Shown: positions 1 to 8,818, counted from the stretch's first letter. The stretch is DNA of 32,129 nucleotides from Deltaproteobacteria bacterium (GCA_016218815.1 JACRCX010000041.1:1-32129), one strand, 5' to 3'. The notes: a model not told the origin generated them from the sequence alone. A program made the numbers and translations.

Positions 1-1
1 C

Positions 2-1018
2 ATGCCGCTGGTGCCGATGCGTCCGTTGCTCGATGCCGCCAAGGAAGGCGGGTACGGTGTCGCCGCGCTCAACGTGAACAACATGGAGCAGATCCAGGCG
101 ATCCTGGAGGCGGCGGTGGAGACGAAGTCGCCGGTGATCGTGCAGGCCAGCCGCGGGGCGCGCAAGTACGCCAACGACAACTACCTGCGGCACCTGATGA
201 TCGCGGCTTCCGAGCTGCACCCGGACATCCCGATCGTGATGCACCAGGACCACGGCAACTCGGTCGAGACGTGCAAGTCGGCGATCGAGTACGGGTTCAC
301 TTCGGTGATGATGGACGGGTCGCTCCTGCCCGACGGGAAGACGCCTTCGGACTTCGACTACAACGTGAAGGCGACCACGGAAATCGTGAAGTTCGCTCAC
401 GATCGCGGGGTCACCGTCGAGGGCGAGATCGGCACGATCGGCGGGATCGAGGACGGCCACGGCGCGGGAGGGAAGGGGCATCTGACGGACCCGGACCAGG
501 CCGTGGAGTTCGTCGGGCGGACGGGGGTGGACGCGCTGGCGGTAGCGATCGGGACGAGCCACGGGGCGTACAAGTTCTCGCGCAAGCCGGACGGCGACGT
601 GCTGGCGATGGCGTTGATCGAGGAGATTCACCGGCGGCTGCCGACGACGCACCTGGTGATGCACGGCTCGTCGAGCGTGCCGCCGGAGCTGATCGACATC
701 ATCAACAAGTACGGCGGGAAGATGAATCCGACGTGGGGGGTGCCGGTGGAGGAGATCCAGCGCGGGATCCGCCACGGGGTGCGCAAGGTGAACGTGGACA
801 CGGACAACCGGCTGGCGATGACGGGTGCGATCCGCAAGGTCTTCTTCGAGTCGCCGGAGAAGTTCGATCCGCGCGACTACAACGCGCCCGCGCGGGCGGC
901 GATGAAGGAGGTCTGCAAGGCCCGCATGCTCGCCTTCGGCCAGGCCGGCCACGCCTTCGACAAGAAGTGGGCGACCCTGGAGGACATGAAGAAGTACTAC
1001 GCGGGAGGGGGGAAGTAG
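2..1018 (+). CDS. fba: Class II fructose-1,6-bisphosphate aldolase
   Basis: Catalyses the reversible aldol cleavage of fructose-1,6-bisphosphate to DHAP and glyceraldehyde-3-phosphate in glycolysis, gluconeogenesis or the Calvin cycle, in the cytoplasm. Seen in the sequence: the metal and substrate motifs of the zinc-dependent class II family, namely HQDHGN (about residue 80), EGEIGTIGG (about 140), GTSHGAYKF (about 182), MHGSSSVP (about 219) and NVDTDNR near residue 264. The start [10 protein letters not shown] matches the usual start of the long class II aldolases (MALVSMRxLL type), so the gene is probably complete although it begins at the second base of the window; a start further upstream cannot be excluded. 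At 338 residues it is close to the roughly 345-residue CbbA-like subtype. It converges on the PilZ gene with 92 bp between them. Which pathway it serves is not shown here. Confidence 0.95.
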   Translation: MPLVPMRPLLDAAKEGGYGVAALNVNNMEQIQAILEAAVETKSPVIVQASRGARKYANDNYLRHLMIAASELHPDIPIVMHQDHGNSVETCKSAIEYGFTSVMMDGSLLPDGKTPSDFDYNVKATTEIVKFAHDRGVTVEGEIGTIGGIEDGHGAGGKGHLTDPDQAVEFVGRTGVDALAVAIGTSHGAYKFSRKPDGDVLAMALIEEIHRRLPTTHLVMHGSSSVPPELIDIINKYGGKMNPTWGVPVEEIQRGIRHGVRKVNVDTDNRLAMTGAIRKVFFESPEKFDPRDYNAPARAAMKEVCKARMLAFGQAGHAFDKKWATLEDMKKYYAGGGK

Positions 1019-1042
1019 GGAGTCTTTGGTTCTTGGCGGGTT

Positions 1043-1066
1043 GATCGGGTCGAGTTGTTGGTCCGG
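1043..1066 (+). repeat. 24 bp dispersed repeat, copy 1
   Basis: These 24 bases, containing GGTCGAGTTGTTGGTCCGG, recur with no mismatch in inverted orientation at 21485-21508. The copy lies between the convergent aldolase and PilZ genes; the second lies between the divergent transketolase and HAD genes. A chance 24 bp perfect match in 32 kb is unlikely. Function unknown. Confidence 0.7.
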
Positions 1067-1110
1067 AGGTGGTCGGTGACCCGGGTCGCCCGGAGAGGAA
1101 CCTCGGACGG

Positions 1111-1599
1111 CTAGCCGGGTTCGGACGACTCCTCGCCCGGGGCATCGCGGAATTCCGGGTCGGCGATGAGGAACGGCTCGTTCGACGGGAGGGGCGGCGG
1201 AAGCAGGGAGTCGGGCGGGAGGGGCGGCGGTCGGCGGGCCTCGGCCTTCGCGACCAGCCGCTCGACGGCCGCCCTCGTGGTGCCGCTCAACTTGCCGAAC
1301 TCCAGTCCGACGCCGTGCGTGCGCGGTGGACCGGTGAAGACGATGCGGGCGACCCGCGCCGTGACGCCGACGGTCGGTGGGTCGTCCGGCGACTGCAGGT
1401 CGAGCTGCAGCCCCTCCGACATGCGGAAGCGGCGGAGCAGCTTGTCGTCCGGGACGCGGAGCCAGAGTCCGGAGAGGCTGATATTGCCGACCTCCAGCGC
1501 ATGGGACGCGGCGGATCGTCGAAGGTGCACGTGCGCCGTGAGCTCGAATCGCGGATTCCGCCGTCGGTCGACGGGCGGTCGTTCTATCGGGGGACTCAT
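1111..1599 (-). CDS. PilZ domain protein
   Basis: A 162-residue protein with one PilZ domain, a fold that binds cyclic di-GMP and controls motility, exopolysaccharide or virulence outputs. Seen: the RxxxR motif (RRNPR, residues 13-17) and the (D/N)xSxxG motif (NISLSG, residues 39-44), the two halves of the nucleotide site, followed by the usual beta-barrel ending GVGLEFGKLS near residue 110. The tail of about 45 residues is rich in Pro and Glu and probably disordered. The start was placed at the ATG just before the domain; the frame runs upstream to 1740, but that part has no domain and passes through intergenic repeat DNA. No signal peptide or second domain is visible, so it resembles the small stand-alone PilZ proteins common in Myxococcota. 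No diguanylate cyclase or phosphodiesterase gene is nearby. Confidence 0.85.
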   Translation of the reverse strand: MSPPIERPPVDRRRNPRFELTAHVHLRRSAASHALEVGNISLSGLWLRVPDDKLLRRFRMSEGLQLDLQSPDDPPTVGVTARVARIVFTGPPRTHGVGLEFGKLSGTTRAAVERLVAKAEARRPPPLPPDSLLPPPLPSNEPFLIADPEFRDAPGEESSEPG

Positions 1600-1716
1600 C
1601 GGGGTGCCGCCTGTTCTTGCCCCCCAACGCACGGCGGGGAACATAGCGATGCCGAACGATGGTGGCAAGGCCGGAGGTCGCCGGAGATCGTCGATCCGGC
1701 AGGCACGGGCAACCGA

Positions 1717-1735
1717 GCGCGGCCGGTGGCCGCGC
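1717..1735. repeat. Perfect GC hairpin, 8 bp stem, 3 nt loop
   Basis: GCGCGGCC-GGT-GGCCGCGC is a perfect inverted repeat in the gap between the DUF2442 and PilZ genes, both on the minus strand. It has no following T run. Very similar palindromes occur at 32027-32041 and 32049-32063, there also beside GTCGAG-rich text. It may act as a Rho-type or attenuating hairpin, or belong to a dispersed repeat. Confidence 0.55.
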
Positions 1736-1755
1736 GTCAAGAGTCAACGGTCGAG

Positions 1756-1796
1756 AGTCGACAGTTCCGGCGCGTGCCGCTCTGGAAGCGGAAGGT
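1756..1796 (-). repeat. 41 bp dispersed repeat, copy 1, behind DUF2442
   Basis: Forty-one bases that match 7177-7217 with 4 mismatches, including the identical core TCCGGCGCGTGCCGC. Read on the minus strand it begins exactly 6 nt after the DUF2442 stop codon, and copy 2 begins exactly 6 nt after the stop of the alginate-lyase-like gene. It contains a small stem CGGC-ACGC-GCCG. The fixed position suggests a 3' processing, termination or REP-like role; this is inference. Confidence 0.65.
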
Positions 1797-1802
1797 GGTC
1801 GA

Positions 1803-2093
1803 TCACGTCGTCGGGTCGGGCAACGACGCCGGCGGCGTTTCGAAGGGCAGCGCCACCGACCCGTCGTACAGCGTCTCCGGAGCGATGTCGATGTCGCCGG
1901 GCCACGCCACCGTCCCGTTCTCCACACGGGCTTGAAGGAAGACCGGGGAGTTTTTCAACACGGAGAACGGCCGCTCGTCCATGAGCGCGGACATGTCGAA
2001 CCGGCGGCGTTCGCCGTTCTCGAAAACCAGCACGAGCAGATGGGGTCGTTTTGCGGTCACGGTGACGACGTCGAGAAGCACCTGCGACCTCAC
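1803..2093 (-). CDS. DUF2442 protein, partner of DUF4160
   Basis: A 96-residue DUF2442-family protein of unknown biochemical role. Seen: the family pattern of a short beta-rich N-terminus (VTAKRPHLLVLVFENGERRRFDMS), a middle segment with a phenylalanine-rich turn (FSVLKNSPVF) and the signature GTVAWPGDIDIAPETLY. It starts at GTG, and the GTGA at 2090-2093 is shared with the stop of the upstream DUF4160 reading frame, so translation of the two is probably coupled. DUF2442 and DUF4160 genes are often found as neighbours in bacteria and have been regarded as toxin-antitoxin-like; that is family knowledge, and neither activity is proven here. A second pair with the same order and the same GTGA junction lies at 8537-9075. 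The 41 bp dispersed repeat follows 6 nt behind its stop. Confidence 0.85.
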   Translation of the reverse strand: MRSQVLLDVVTVTAKRPHLLVLVFENGERRRFDMSALMDERPFSVLKNSPVFLQARVENGTVAWPGDIDIAPETLYDGSVALPFETPPASLPDPTT

Positions 2094-2320
2094 TGCAGCG
2101 GGGCGACGCGGAACGGCTGCTCGCCTGCGGTCGCCAGATCCCAGTCCGCCAGCAATTCATCCTTGTGGATCTCGATCCACGCCTGCACAAGCTTGAGCTG
2201 CCGGGGCGGAAACTCGCCGTCGAGGACCGACCCGTCGTCGATGGAGACGGCCGCCTTGCTGGCCTGGTAGCGCACGTGAACGTGCGGCAGATGGTGCCGC
2301 ACGTCATCCTTGAAGAACAT
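2090..2320 (-). CDS. DUF4160 domain (possible free-standing start)
   Basis: This is the last 76 residues of the reading frame that begins in the PglY-like gene. It carries the DUF4160 signature: SMFFKDD near the start, PHVHVRY (the family's conserved PHxHxxY), then WIEIHKDELLADWDLA. An ATG at 2318-2320 could start it alone, but no Shine-Dalgarno sequence is visible ahead of it, and stand-alone DUF4160 proteins usually begin about ten residues earlier (compare the intact copy at 8815-9075, beginning PTVSQFFGI). Those residues are here replaced by the end of the ATPase-type protein (STLERVV). So it is either the C-terminal domain of a fusion or a DUF4160 gene whose 5' end was lost by a deletion joining it to its neighbour. 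It overlaps DUF2442 by 4 nt. Confidence 0.6.
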   Translation of the reverse strand: MFFKDDVRHHLPHVHVRYQASKAAVSIDDGSVLDGEFPPRQLKLVQAWIEIHKDELLADWDLATAGEQPFRVAPLQ

Positions 2321-5300
2321 GGACACGACGCGTTCGAGGGTCGAGGGTCCGCCGTGGGTCCACGAGCGACCGTCCGGGGCGGGGCGGAAGCCGTGGTCGC
2401 CGAAGAGGAGGATGGAGCGCGAACGGTCGAGGTCGCCCCGCAGCGTCGCGAACGCCGCCTGCAGCTCGGCCACCGCCAGCCGCCGCAGGTCCGCGAACGG
2501 CACGGCGCCCAGCAGCAGCAGGCCGAAGGCGTCGATGACCACGCGCTGCGCCGACCCGTGCGCGGCCACGACCTCCGCCAGCGGCGGCGGAACCGGATCG
2601 AGCGGTGTCGCGGCGAGCGCCTCCAGCCGCGCCCGCGTCCGCTCGGGCGCCACGCGCAGCAGCAGCGGTGCGTGGACCAGGAAACCCTCCGCGAACGCCG
2701 CGAGCGCCTCCGCGGTCGGACCTGGCAATTCCATTGCTTCGCGGGCCACGAGCTCCGCGGCGGCCGCGACCAGCGGCGAACGGCGCTCGCGCAGCGGCAC
2801 GCGTCCGTCGACGACCATCGCGAGGACCCGCTCGACGCAGCGCTCGGGCAGGCCGAGCTGCTCCAGGCGGGCGAGGGCGCCGGCGCCGACCCACGCCGGA
2901 TCGATGCGTTCGGCCGCGGGCGCGCTCCGCCCGCTCCCGCGCCTGCCGCAACGCCCGCAGGTCGTCGCCCAGCGCCGCGTGGCGCGAGGCGGCCAGGCGC
3001 GGGGGCTCCCCGCCCGCCCCGGCGCGCTCGGCGAGGGCGGCCCAGAACCCGTCGTGCCGGCGCCGGTAGTCCGTCGCGTAGGCGGCGTGCGCGCTGCGGG
3101 CGCGTTCGAGCCAGGCGTCGGCGGCGGTGCCGTCCTCGGCCGCCGGGCTCTTTTCCAGCTCCGTGGCCAGCGGCTCGGCGCCGGGCTGCGACAGGAGGTG
3201 CTGGAAGCGGCGCAGCTCGGCGGCGCGGCGGTCCAGGCGTTGCGGCAGCTCGAGCAGCTCGTCGAGCCCTGCGAGGAACCCGGCGACGGAATCGAGCCGC
3301 GCGACGAACGCCTCGAAGGCGGTCAGCTCGTCGGGCGACGACTCGAACGCTTCGCAGGCGGAGAGGAACTTTTCCAGCCGCGTCGCCCCCGCGGTGCCCG
3401 CGCCAAGGCGCTCACGCAGCGGTCGCAGGCGCACGGCGAAGCCGCGCAGGGTCTCGCGCACCAGGCCGACCGTGCGCGCTTGCGCCTGCACCGTCCAGTG
3501 CGGCGGGACCGGCGCGCGCAGCGCCCGCGCCAGCCGCTCGAGCGCCTGGAGCCGATCGCGCCCCAGCGATCGCCCGGGGACCAGCCGGTCGTAGTGCCGG
3601 GGCGTCGGCAGCGTTTCGAAGGCCGTGCGGTACGAGTGGTCCCCCTTGAGGATGTCGATTTCGCCGGTGAGCAGCAGGACGGTCAGCAGCAGATGGACCT
3701 GGTCGGGAACGAGTCCGTAGACGGGCTGCGCCAGGTGCTCGTACAGCGCCTCGACCGGCCCCGGATGCTCCAGCAGCGGCGAGGCGAGCCGGACCAGCTC
3801 GTTGCGATCGAGCCGTGGAGCCATGCGGTAGCCCCGCCCCTCGCGATGCATGAGTCCCATCGGGACCAGGTAGCCCTCGCGGATGACGGCGACCCAGCTC
3901 TCGGCCTCGGGCGAGCCCAGGTCCCGCTCGGCGGCGTGGCGCAGGAGCTGCCGGTACGCCTCGTGGGGCAGGGGGCCGTGCGCCGGCGCGAACCGCTCGA
4001 ACGCCGGGTAGCGCCGCTGCAGGGCCCAGATGCCGAGGCCGTCCAGCCACCGTTCGACCGTGTCGCCGGCGCGCAGCTCCGGCGCCCGTTCGAGGACGCC
4101 GGACTCGGAGGCGATCTCCGCCTGGGCGTAGGCCTGCCGGACCTGGGCCGCGAAGACGTCCCGCCGCTCGGCGATCCTTCGCTGGAGCAGCGCGGTGCCC
4201 TGGAGCCCTTCCGGATGCTCGGCGAGGCGCAGCAGCGCGAACAGCTCCCTCGCCGCGTTGCCGGCCTGCACGGCCGCGGGCAACAGCGTGGGACACATGC
4301 CGGCCGCCTGCGCGCGCCGCCAGGGCAGCCGCACGCAGAGCGCGGGCGGGTCGGATCGTCCGGGAGCGCCGTCGCCGACCCACAGCGACCATGACCGTTC
4401 GTGGTGGTACCACGACACCGTGCGCGGCAGCCAGCGATCGCGGGGGAGGGCGAAGGGATGGAGCGCCGGGGGCGTGCCGGGCGCGTCGGCCAGGAACTCG
4501 CCGAGGCGCTCCAGGATCAGCTCGTCGGCGGGGAGGCGCGCCAGCTCCTGCTGGAGCAGGCGCTCGATCCGGGCGGCGCTCTCGTCCTGGAGATCGAGCA
4601 GGAACCGGCCGCCGGCCTCGCGCACCCAGCGGCCCTCGCGGGCCAGGCGGCCCAGGGTGCGCTCCACGATCGCGCGGTTGCGCTCCGGTTCGAGGCGCAC
4701 GGCGGTGAAGAGCAGCCAGTACGAGGCTTCGTCGGCGGTCAGCCCGTGCCGTGCCGGCGCGAGATGGACGACGACCAGCAGCTTGAGCAGGCGCTCGGCC
4801 AGGGCGCGGAGCGGCTCTTCCGGGAACAGTTCGACGAGGTGCTGCCGGGCCCAGGGGAGCAGCTTCTGCGCGACGGGCTGGAACTCGGCCTGGATCTCCA
4901 GGACGTCGGCGAAGTGGTCGACGATGGCGTCCGGGGTGAGCAGGGCGCCCCATTCGCGATCGAGGAACGGCTCGATCCCGCGCGCGGCGTCGCCTCCGAG
5001 CCGGCGGACGACGAAGTCGATGGCTCCGCGGGTCTGGGAGAACCGGTCGCGGACCTCGTCGAGCAGTGCGAGCGTCGCGGGATGGATGGGGTAGATGGCG
5101 GCGAGGCCGTCGAGGTCGCGGGGCGCGCCGGGCAGCGCCTCGCCCAGTCGGCGCACCAGCCGTTCGGCGTCTTCCTCGTAGCCCGGCTGCTTGCGCAGGA
5201 CGTGCTTCGCGATCAGGTCGTGCAGATGGGCGGGGGTGAGTCGCAGGCGGAGGGGGAAGCGGTCCTTGAGCTTGCGGTAGTGGTCGTGTTCCAGGTCGCC

Positions 5301-5860
5301 GGTGTGCTCGATCGCCTCCTGCATCGCGGCGACGACGAGCAGGCGGTGGTCCTGTGCCCACTCGCCCAGGTACTGCAGGAAGCGGATGTCCTCGGCGAAG
5401 CGGGCGCATCGGGCTTGGCGCGCAGGAACTCCGACAGTTCGTCGATGACCAGCACGAGCCCCGCGGGGTGCGCGGCCATCGCGGTCGCCCAGGCCTCGCG
5501 CCGATCCCCGGGGCCCACCTCGAGGCCGAGTCCGCCGGCGACGACGTCCTCCAGCCGCGCCTCGGCGCTGTAGTTGAGCAGCGAGAGCGGCGTGACGTCC
5601 GGCGCCGGCCTGGCCAGCTCGCCGGCACGGATGCGCTGGGTGAGGTAGGCCAGCAAGTGGGACTTGCCGCTCCCGTACGGCCCGATGAGGAACACGCCGC
5701 TTCCCGAGTTCCCCGCCAGCGTCCGCCGCACGGCGTCCAGGTGTGCCCGCACCTCGTCGGTCAGGTAGTAGGCTTCCGTGATCCACGGCGCCGCGGCGGA
5801 CTCCTCGAGCCGCACCACGGTGGGTTGAACCCGGACCTCCACCCGCTCCCTGATTTGCAC
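2090..5860 (-). pseudogene. PglY/BrxC-like (DUF6079-type) P-loop ATPase with two frameshifts, fused to DUF4160
   Basis: A large ATPase of the kind found in BREX/Pgl phage-defence loci (family assignment from motifs and size). The first segment, from the GTG at 5858-5860, has Walker A GPYGSGKS (residues 60-67) and Walker B VLVIDELSEFL (residues 136-146). Near 5407 the frame shifts: RAKPD is followed by ARFAEDIRFLQYLGE in another frame, consistent with one lost base. The second segment runs about 830 codons to near 2915, where the frame shifts back to the original one (AERIDPAWVGAG). The third segment ends in LLFGDHGFRPAPDGRSWTHGG, a DHGF motif like that of alkaline-phosphatase/PglZ-type proteins, and reads directly into DUF4160. 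Without DUF4160 the length would be about 1180 residues, normal for PglY. No methylase, protease or PglX gene is present. The shifts lie in GC-rich runs, so sequencing error is a real alternative to a pseudogene. Confidence 0.65.
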
Positions 5861-5943
5861 GGCGTTTCGCCTCGCCGAGCGTCCTACTCCAGCGCCGCCC
5901 GGGCGCGCAACAGGGAGGGGAGGGCGCGGAGACCGACCGACTT

Positions 5944-6120
5944 ACCACTGAGACGCTGAGGACGCGGAGACAAACGCTGAGCAGGCAGGGGAAGGGCAGG
6001 CAGGGGAAGGGCGACGGAACCCGAGTCTGCATCATCCGGTTTGGGGTCTCGGCCCTCGTTGCGGCCAACCTATCCCTTCCCCCTTTGCGTCCTTTGCGGT
6101 TCTTTGCGTCCTTTGCGCGA
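5944..6120. repeat. Intergenic text-like repeats and a 15 bp tandem duplication
   Basis: The 274 bp between the ATPase and the TPR gene hold no gene I can support. They contain ACCACTGAGACGCTGAGGAC with related bases to about 5981, two exact tandem copies of GCAGGCAGGGGAAGG (5981-5995 and 5996-6010), and CCTTTGCG-type repeats at about 6082-6120. The reverse complement of the first stretch resembles the CTCTGCGTCTCCGCG stretch at 19077-19105. Such low-complexity motifs are common between genes in some environmental bacteria; their role is unknown. Confidence 0.5.
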
Positions 6121-6134
6121 ACCTCCGGAAGCCG

Positions 6135-7175
6135 GTGGCCGAAGGGAGAACCTTCGCCCGGTTTGGTGTACTGTTCGTGCGGGTGGACGAGCGACTGGCC
6201 GGCGTCCTGCGCAACAACCTCCGGGCGGCGCTGCGGCGCGCGGCGTTGGACGAGGCGGACGAGCTGCTGCAACGCCTGCGCCTGGAGGATCCCGCGTCGC
6301 TGGAGACCCGCGGCCTGGAGCTGGAGTGGCTCGTCCGCTCGAAACGCACCGGCGAGGCGGCCACGCTTGCGGCCGCGCTGGTGGCGCAGTTCCCCGCCTC
6401 GCCCCGGGTCCTGCTCTGGGCCGGCCGTGCGGCCTATCAGCGCAAGGACTACGCGTCCGCGATCGAGCTGTTCGGCGAGAGCCTGCGGCTGGCGCCGCAC
6501 TGGAGCACCGAGCATTGGCTGGGCAAGAGTCTGACCCAGACGGGGCGCTTCGACCGGGCGCAGGCGGTGCTGGAGCGCCTGGCGCCGCAGCACCCGATCT
6601 GCCTTCTGGACCTGGCGTGGCTGCACGAGCGGCGGGAAGAGCCGGAGCAGGCGCTGCGGTGCGTCGATGCCTACCTGGAGCGGTTCCCGGACGACACGTA
6701 CGCGCAGGATCGACGACGTCAGCTCCGGGCGGCCGTCGCCGGGGCGGCGGACGTGGTCGCCGAGGTGGAGACGCTGCGGGCGATGAGCGAGCCGGTCCCT
6801 GCGGCGCTGTTGCCGTCGTACCTGGACGGCCTGCTGCGCACCGGCCGCGGGACGGAGGCCCGGGGGCGCGTGCGGGAGCTGCTGCCGGGCATGGCGGCCC
6901 GGACCGCGACGCGGCTGGGCTGGGTCGCCTACAAGCTGCAGGCGTGGGACATCGCTCTCGATCTGTTCCTCGTGGCGGTGCCCGACCGCCCCGACCAGCG
7001 CAAGCAGCTGGTGGCGTTGGAGCGGGTCGCGCGACTCTGCGCCCGGACCGAGGAGCTGGCGCGAGTGTGCGAGGCGCTGGCGGCACGGGAGCCGGCATTC
7101 TGGGGACGTGCCAAGCGCATTCGCGGCGGCGCTCGGTCGGGCACGCGGGGCCGCAAGTCGGGAGTCGAGAGTTGA
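6135..7175 (+). CDS. TPR-repeat protein
   Basis: A 346-residue helical repeat protein with several tetratricopeptide-like units, which usually serve as scaffolds for protein-protein binding. Seen: TPR-type helices around LLWAGRAAYQRKDYASAIELFGESLRLAP (about residues 92-121), the following HWLGKSLTQTGRFDRAQAVLERLAP unit, and CLLDLAWLHERREEPEQALRCVDAYLERFPDD (about 155-185), with weaker repeats after that. No signal peptide or membrane segment is visible. The start is uncertain: GTG at 6135 gives the longest frame, while GTG at 6177 (VRVDERLAGVL) begins nearer the first helix. The upstream DNA is repeat-like and gives no clear ribosome-binding site. The gene converges on the alginate-lyase-like gene with 48 bp between them, filled by the 41 bp repeat. 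Partner unknown. Confidence 0.8.
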   Translation: MAEGRTFARFGVLFVRVDERLAGVLRNNLRAALRRAALDEADELLQRLRLEDPASLETRGLELEWLVRSKRTGEAATLAAALVAQFPASPRVLLWAGRAAYQRKDYASAIELFGESLRLAPHWSTEHWLGKSLTQTGRFDRAQAVLERLAPQHPICLLDLAWLHERREEPEQALRCVDAYLERFPDDTYAQDRRRQLRAAVAGAADVVAEVETLRAMSEPVPAALLPSYLDGLLRTGRGTEARGRVRELLPGMAARTATRLGWVAYKLQAWDIALDLFLVAVPDRPDQRKQLVALERVARLCARTEELARVCEALAAREPAFWGRAKRIRGGARSGTRGRKSGVES

Positions 7176-7176
7176 T

Positions 7177-7217
7177 AGTCGACAGCTCCGGCGCGTGCCG
7201 CGCAGGAAGCGGTAGGT
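7177..7217 (-). repeat. 41 bp dispersed repeat, copy 2, behind the alginate-lyase-like gene
   Basis: Matches 1756-1796 at 37 of 41 positions in the same orientation. It lies between the convergent TPR and lipoprotein genes and, on the minus strand, starts exactly 6 nt after the lipoprotein stop codon, the same distance as copy 1. The flank on the plus strand (GGGAGTCGAGAGTTGAT) is GTCGA-rich text like the flank of copy 1. Confidence 0.65.
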
Positions 7218-7223
7218 CGCAGC

Positions 7224-8540
7224 TCAGGGGGTCTGGCGCACGAGCGTGGAGTAGATCCAGGCGTGGTAGCCGCGAAGCGGGCGGAAGGGGCTGACCCAGT
7301 CCTCCCACTCGGCGACACCGTAGACGTCGGACATGACCTCGAACAGCGTTCCTGGCCATCCGTTGGCCATCGGCATCTGGATCGTGTCGTCGCACGGGTA
7401 AAGGAGGCGCCACAGGTCGCCGGCGAGCCCCTCGGGCAGCGGGTAGGGCCACTGGTCGGGGTGGACGGCGTAGAAGAACTCCTTGTCCAGGGCGAGGCGG
7501 ATGCTGCGGCCGTTGGGGGCTTCGTAGCCGTACAGGTCGAGCCCGGTGGTGTTGAGGATGATCTGCACGGCGGTGGTCATCGAGGTCAAGGCGAAGAACG
7601 TGTACCACATGCCGTTGTTGGTGCGCTTGTTCTCCTCGGGCAGCTCGCCGTCGGCGGCGATCGTGGTCGTGATACGGCCGCGGATGCGGTCGGCCTCCGC
7701 AAGCACAGCCGCGGTGTCGCCGACGAGGCCCCGGGCGGCGACGACGCCGAGGGTTCCCCAGTCGCCCCAGTTGTTCACGCGGTCCTTGATTGCCGCCGCG
7801 CTGTTTTCGAACACCGTGGTCGTCCAGGTCAGGAACGCGCCCCGCCGCGCATCGTCCCACTCGTCGCCGTTCATCACCAGGTCGGCGGCGAACAGGAGCG
7901 GGATGCCGGCGTAGATCACCACCAGATCGCCGTCCGCGCCCGAGACCTGCGTGTTCAACGCGGCCCAGGCGTCGAGGATTTCGATCGCCTTGGCGGCGTA
8001 CGTTTCGCGCAGCTCCCTGGTGCCGGCGAGCTGGTACCCCAGGGCGAGCGCGTAGGCGGCGGAGGCGTCCTGGCGCAGGCCTTCCTTGGCGGCCTGGGCG
8101 GCATCCGGGTCCGCGTAGTAGAACGGGACGTCGAAGTCCTCCTTCGGCTCGGGGATCCGGCCGAGACCAGTCTCGGCCTCGGCGAGCACCTGCAGGTACG
8201 CGGCCTGCCACGGCACCTCGTCCCGGTGCGCGCGCATGAACTCGAGCTGGGCGGCGGTGTGCATCAGGCCCACGCCGGGCGGGTGGGGGCCCTCGTCGGC
8301 GGGCGCCTCGTCGGACGTCCCGTCGTCGGCCGTCGTGCCGTCGTCGGCTCCCGGGACGTCGGCGACGGCGTCGTCGTCGCCGGACGGCTCGTCGGGGGAG
8401 GCATCGTCGGGTTCGGCGAGCGTGTCGGACGGAGGGATGTCGGGAGCGTCTGCGGCGAGCCCTGCGGCGGAGTCGCAGCCGGCCGCTGCGAGGAAGGCCC
8501 CGAGGACGGCGCCGGCGGCAAGGATCCGGCAGGGCGTCAT
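7224..8540 (-). CDS. Lipoprotein with alginate lyase-like domain
   Basis: A 438-residue exported protein. Seen: a lipoprotein signal peptide with lipobox AAGC (Cys22), then an Asp/Pro/Glu-rich linker (about residues 30-85), then an all-alpha domain resembling the alginate lyase family PF05426. Supporting features are MHTAAQLEFMRAHRDEVPW at the domain start, NNWGDWGTLGVVAARGL in the middle (the NW-containing motif of the family), and ELPEENKRTNNGMWYTFFAL near residue 290. Members of this fold cleave uronic-acid polysaccharides by beta-elimination; whether this one acts on alginate is not shown. The chosen ATG overlaps the stop of DUF2442 as ATGA (8537-8540), which ties it to a DUF4160-DUF2442-lipoprotein unit, an unexpected partnership. 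Upstream in-frame ATGs exist but would only lengthen the part before the signal peptide. Confidence 0.75.
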   Translation of the reverse strand: MTPCRILAAGAVLGAFLAAAGCDSAAGLAADAPDIPPSDTLAEPDDASPDEPSGDDDAVADVPGADDGTTADDGTSDEAPADEGPHPPGVGLMHTAAQLEFMRAHRDEVPWQAAYLQVLAEAETGLGRIPEPKEDFDVPFYYADPDAAQAAKEGLRQDASAAYALALGYQLAGTRELRETYAAKAIEILDAWAALNTQVSGADGDLVVIYAGIPLLFAADLVMNGDEWDDARRGAFLTWTTTVFENSAAAIKDRVNNWGDWGTLGVVAARGLVGDTAAVLAEADRIRGRITTTIAADGELPEENKRTNNGMWYTFFALTSMTTAVQIILNTTGLDLYGYEAPNGRSIRLALDKEFFYAVHPDQWPYPLPEGLAGDLWRLLYPCDDTIQMPMANGWPGTLFEVMSDVYGVAEWEDWVSPFRPLRGYHAWIYSTLVRQTP

Positions 8541-8818
8541 GGGTGCCATGCCCGCCATTCGCGTCCCGCGACAGCTTCCTCGTGCAGCCAACAGGGATCC
8601 AGGTCCGCCCCGTTCGGCCAGCAGGGAACCCCCAGTTCCACGCGGGCGGCGGCGAACACCTGCGGGTCGGCCAATGCGGCGTAGATGCCGGCGTCGGGGG
8701 ACCGGACCAGGTTCGACAGGTCGGCGCAGCCCCGCGTGCCGTCGCGAAAGCGCAGCTCGAGACGGCAGTTCGGCAGCGCGGTCAACGAGACGACACGCCA
8801 CGGCGCGCTCGGGGTCAC
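8537..8818 (-). CDS. DUF2442 protein, second copy
   Basis: A 93-residue DUF2442-family protein. Seen: the beta-strand pair RVVSLTALPNCRLELRFRDG, the helix region DAGIYAALADPQVF and the family signature PCWPNGADLDPCWL near residue 75. The start is taken as the GTG at 8816-8818, which forms a GTGA overlap with the DUF4160 stop, exactly as in the first pair; an ATG at 8860 is possible but would overlap DUF4160 by 46 nt. Its own stop overlaps the lipoprotein start (ATGA). Identity with the first copy is low and confined to family positions, so this is not a recent duplication. Proposed role as one half of a toxin-antitoxin-like pair is family-level inference. Confidence 0.85.
   Translation of the reverse strand: MTPSAPWRVVSLTALPNCRLELRFRDGTRGCADLSNLVRSPDAGIYAALADPQVFAAARVELGVPCWPNGADLDPCWLHEEAVAGREWRAWHP

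Noticed and set aside
2165..5573. Several plus-strand frames of 390-694 codons opposite the PglY-like gene
   Set aside because: Arg/Gln/Glu-rich antisense text without motifs; the minus strand carries Walker motifs and family segments.
2090..5860. A complete BREX or Pgl defence system
   Set aside because: Only the PglY-like ATPase is present and it is frameshifted; no PglX methylase, PglW kinase, BrxL or intact PglZ gene lies nearby.
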